A stretch of 64,000 nt of DNA from Marinagarivorans algicola (GTDB taxonomy: Bacteria > Pseudomonadota > Gammaproteobacteria > Pseudomonadales > Cellvibrionaceae), in contig NZ_LGAK01000023.1 of the NCBI RefSeq assembly GCF_001292705.1, positions 1 through 64,000 on the forward strand, read 5' to 3'. This document shows, in pieces, positions 63,134-64,000 of this stretch. Each line of letters begins with the position of its first letter. The first letter of the stretch is position 1. The notes under the pieces are model-generated. The model did not search any database, was not told where the DNA came from, and worked only from the letters and a program-made list of their open reading frames with translations. The position numbers were made by a program, and so were the translations under genes.

Positions 63134-64000
63134 TTAAACATTAAACAGAAAGTGCATAATATCGCCGTCTTTAACGATATAGTCTTTACCTTCTTTGCGT
63201 GCTTTGCCAGCAGTTTTTGCCCCTTGTTCACCTTTGTATTCAATGAAATCATCATAGGCAATGGTCTCTGCACGAATAAAGCCTTTTTCAAAGTCGGTAT
63301 GAATAACACCGGCTGCTTGAGGGGCTGTTGCGCCAACAGGAATTGTCCATGCGCGCACTTCTTTAACGCCGGCTGTAAAATAGGTTTGTAGGTTGAGCAG
63401 CTCGTAACCTGCGCGAATAACGCGGTTTAGGCCCGGCTCCTCCATGCCTAAGTCTTCTAAAAACTCGGCCACTTCATCAGCCTCAAGTTCGGCGATTTCC
63501 GCCTCTAGCTTGTTGCAAATAGGCACGACCATGGCATTTTCGCTGGCGGCAATCTCACGCACTTTGTCTAGATGCGGGTTGCTCTCAAAGCCATCTTCTT
63601 GCACGTTAGCAATATACATAGTGGGCTTTAAGGTTAAAAAATTTAAGGCTTTAAGGTCGGTTAACTCATCATCTGTAAGCGTTGTGAGTGAGCGAAGCGG
63701 GAGGGCTTCGTTGAGATGAGGTAATATTTTTTCGAGCAGCGCTTTCATTTTTATTGCATGCTTGTCTTGACCTTTGGCTAGCTTGGCTAGGCGTTGAATG
63801 CCTTTTTCGGCAGTGTCTAAGTCTGATAGCGCAAGCTCAGTATTGATGGTGCTGATATCGTTCTCAGGGTTGATGGCGCCATCAACATGAATGACATTTT
63901 CGTCATCAAAGCAGCGTACAACGTGCGCAATTGCTTCGGTTTCACGGATATTTGCTAAAAACTGATTGCCCAGCCCTTCACCTTTAGAAGCACCGGCGAC
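63134..64000 (-). CDS. ychF: Redox-regulated ATPase/GTPase YchF, C-terminal part
   Basis: Partial gene: the frame is open from the right edge of the window and the ATG at 63748 is internal. The first visible residues, [20 protein letters not shown], are the switch region of YchF, followed by [15 protein letters not shown] and [12 protein letters not shown]. The C-terminal TGS domain has [29 protein letters not shown] and ends [14 protein letters not shown], typical of YchF. The P-loop lies beyond the window. Ribosome-associated ATPase involved in stress adaptation. Confidence 0.95.
   Translation of the reverse strand, partial: VAGASKGEGLGNQFLANIRETEAIAHVVRCFDDENVIHVDGAINPENDISTINTELALSDLDTAEKGIQRLAKLAKGQDKHAIKMKALLEKILPHLNEALPLRSLTTLTDDELTDLKALNFLTLKPTMYIANVQEDGFESNPHLDKVREIAASENAMVVPICNKLEAEIAELEADEVAEFLEDLGMEEPGLNRVIRAGYELLNLQTYFTAGVKEVRAWTIPVGATAPQAAGVIHTDFEKGFIRAETIAYDDFIEYKGEQGAKTAGKARKEGKDYIVKDGDIMHFLFNV

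Noticed and set aside
1-64000. CRISPR array, prophage, transposon or integron
   Set aside because: No spacer-repeat pattern, phage structural genes, transposase or integrase found on either strand.

Overview
The window looks like chromosomal DNA of a marine, polysaccharide-degrading gammaproteobacterium of the Saccharophagus/Teredinibacter/Cellvibrio kind (Cellvibrionaceae). The evidence is polyserine linkers in secreted lipoproteins, malectin and CBM9/CBM6-type modules, a GH94 phosphorylase with a GPH sugar symporter, DUF1592/DUF1552 secreted redox proteins, and moderate GC with AT-rich spacers. The assignment is inferred from gene content only. I saw no IS element, prophage, CRISPR array, rRNA or tRNA.

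Layout. 246-5515 (minus): envelope glycosylation operon (GT2, DUF2304, two GT-C transferases, one with a C-terminal NPCBM domain). 5586-11438 (minus): CBM9-like protein, gluconokinase, GH94 phosphorylase best read as cellobionic acid phosphorylase, GPH symporter. 11590-15207: DUF3080-type lipoprotein, small membrane protein, unknown acidic protein, HExxH lipoprotein. 15344-19774 (minus): a complete two-protein PTS (EIIA-HPr-EI fusion plus EIIC-EIIB-EIIB). 19938-23415: M23 endopeptidase, small heat-shock protein with a sigma-32 promoter, DUF3592 protein. 23577-28493: RND efflux pump with adaptor, cold-shock protein. 28809-35318: membrane AraC regulator divergent from a three-haem DUF1592-type lipoprotein and a DUF1552 protein. 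35407-41910: DUF2750, MsrA, and a response regulator / LysM-FecR / CHASE2 kinase operon. 42243-44903: OmpA-like protein, MscS, small acidic protein. 46279-49368: acetolactate-synthase-like enzyme plus aldehyde dehydrogenase. 49859-52192: malectin/CBM6-like lipoprotein, cytochrome b561. 52347-55584: MscS / DUF432 / MscS cluster. 55696-56515 (minus): decayed TRAP transporter dctQM, recognised only by translating across frames. 56647-62859: Pho box and pstSCAB-phoU, with an unusual structured spacer and terminator between pstS and pstC. 63134-64000: C-terminal part of ychF, running off the window.

How it works together. Carbohydrate use dominates. Cellobionate, the aldonic acid released when C1-oxidising LPMOs and cellulases attack cellulose, would be imported by the GPH symporter, split by the GH94 enzyme into glucose-1-phosphate and gluconate, and the gluconate phosphorylated by GntK. 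The secreted haem proteins with malectin modules could carry extracellular redox chemistry on polysaccharides, but that link is inference. The PTS brings in a further hexose. Envelope homeostasis (three MscS channels, OmpA, RND pump, M23 peptidase, IbpA) and phosphate acquisition make up much of the rest.
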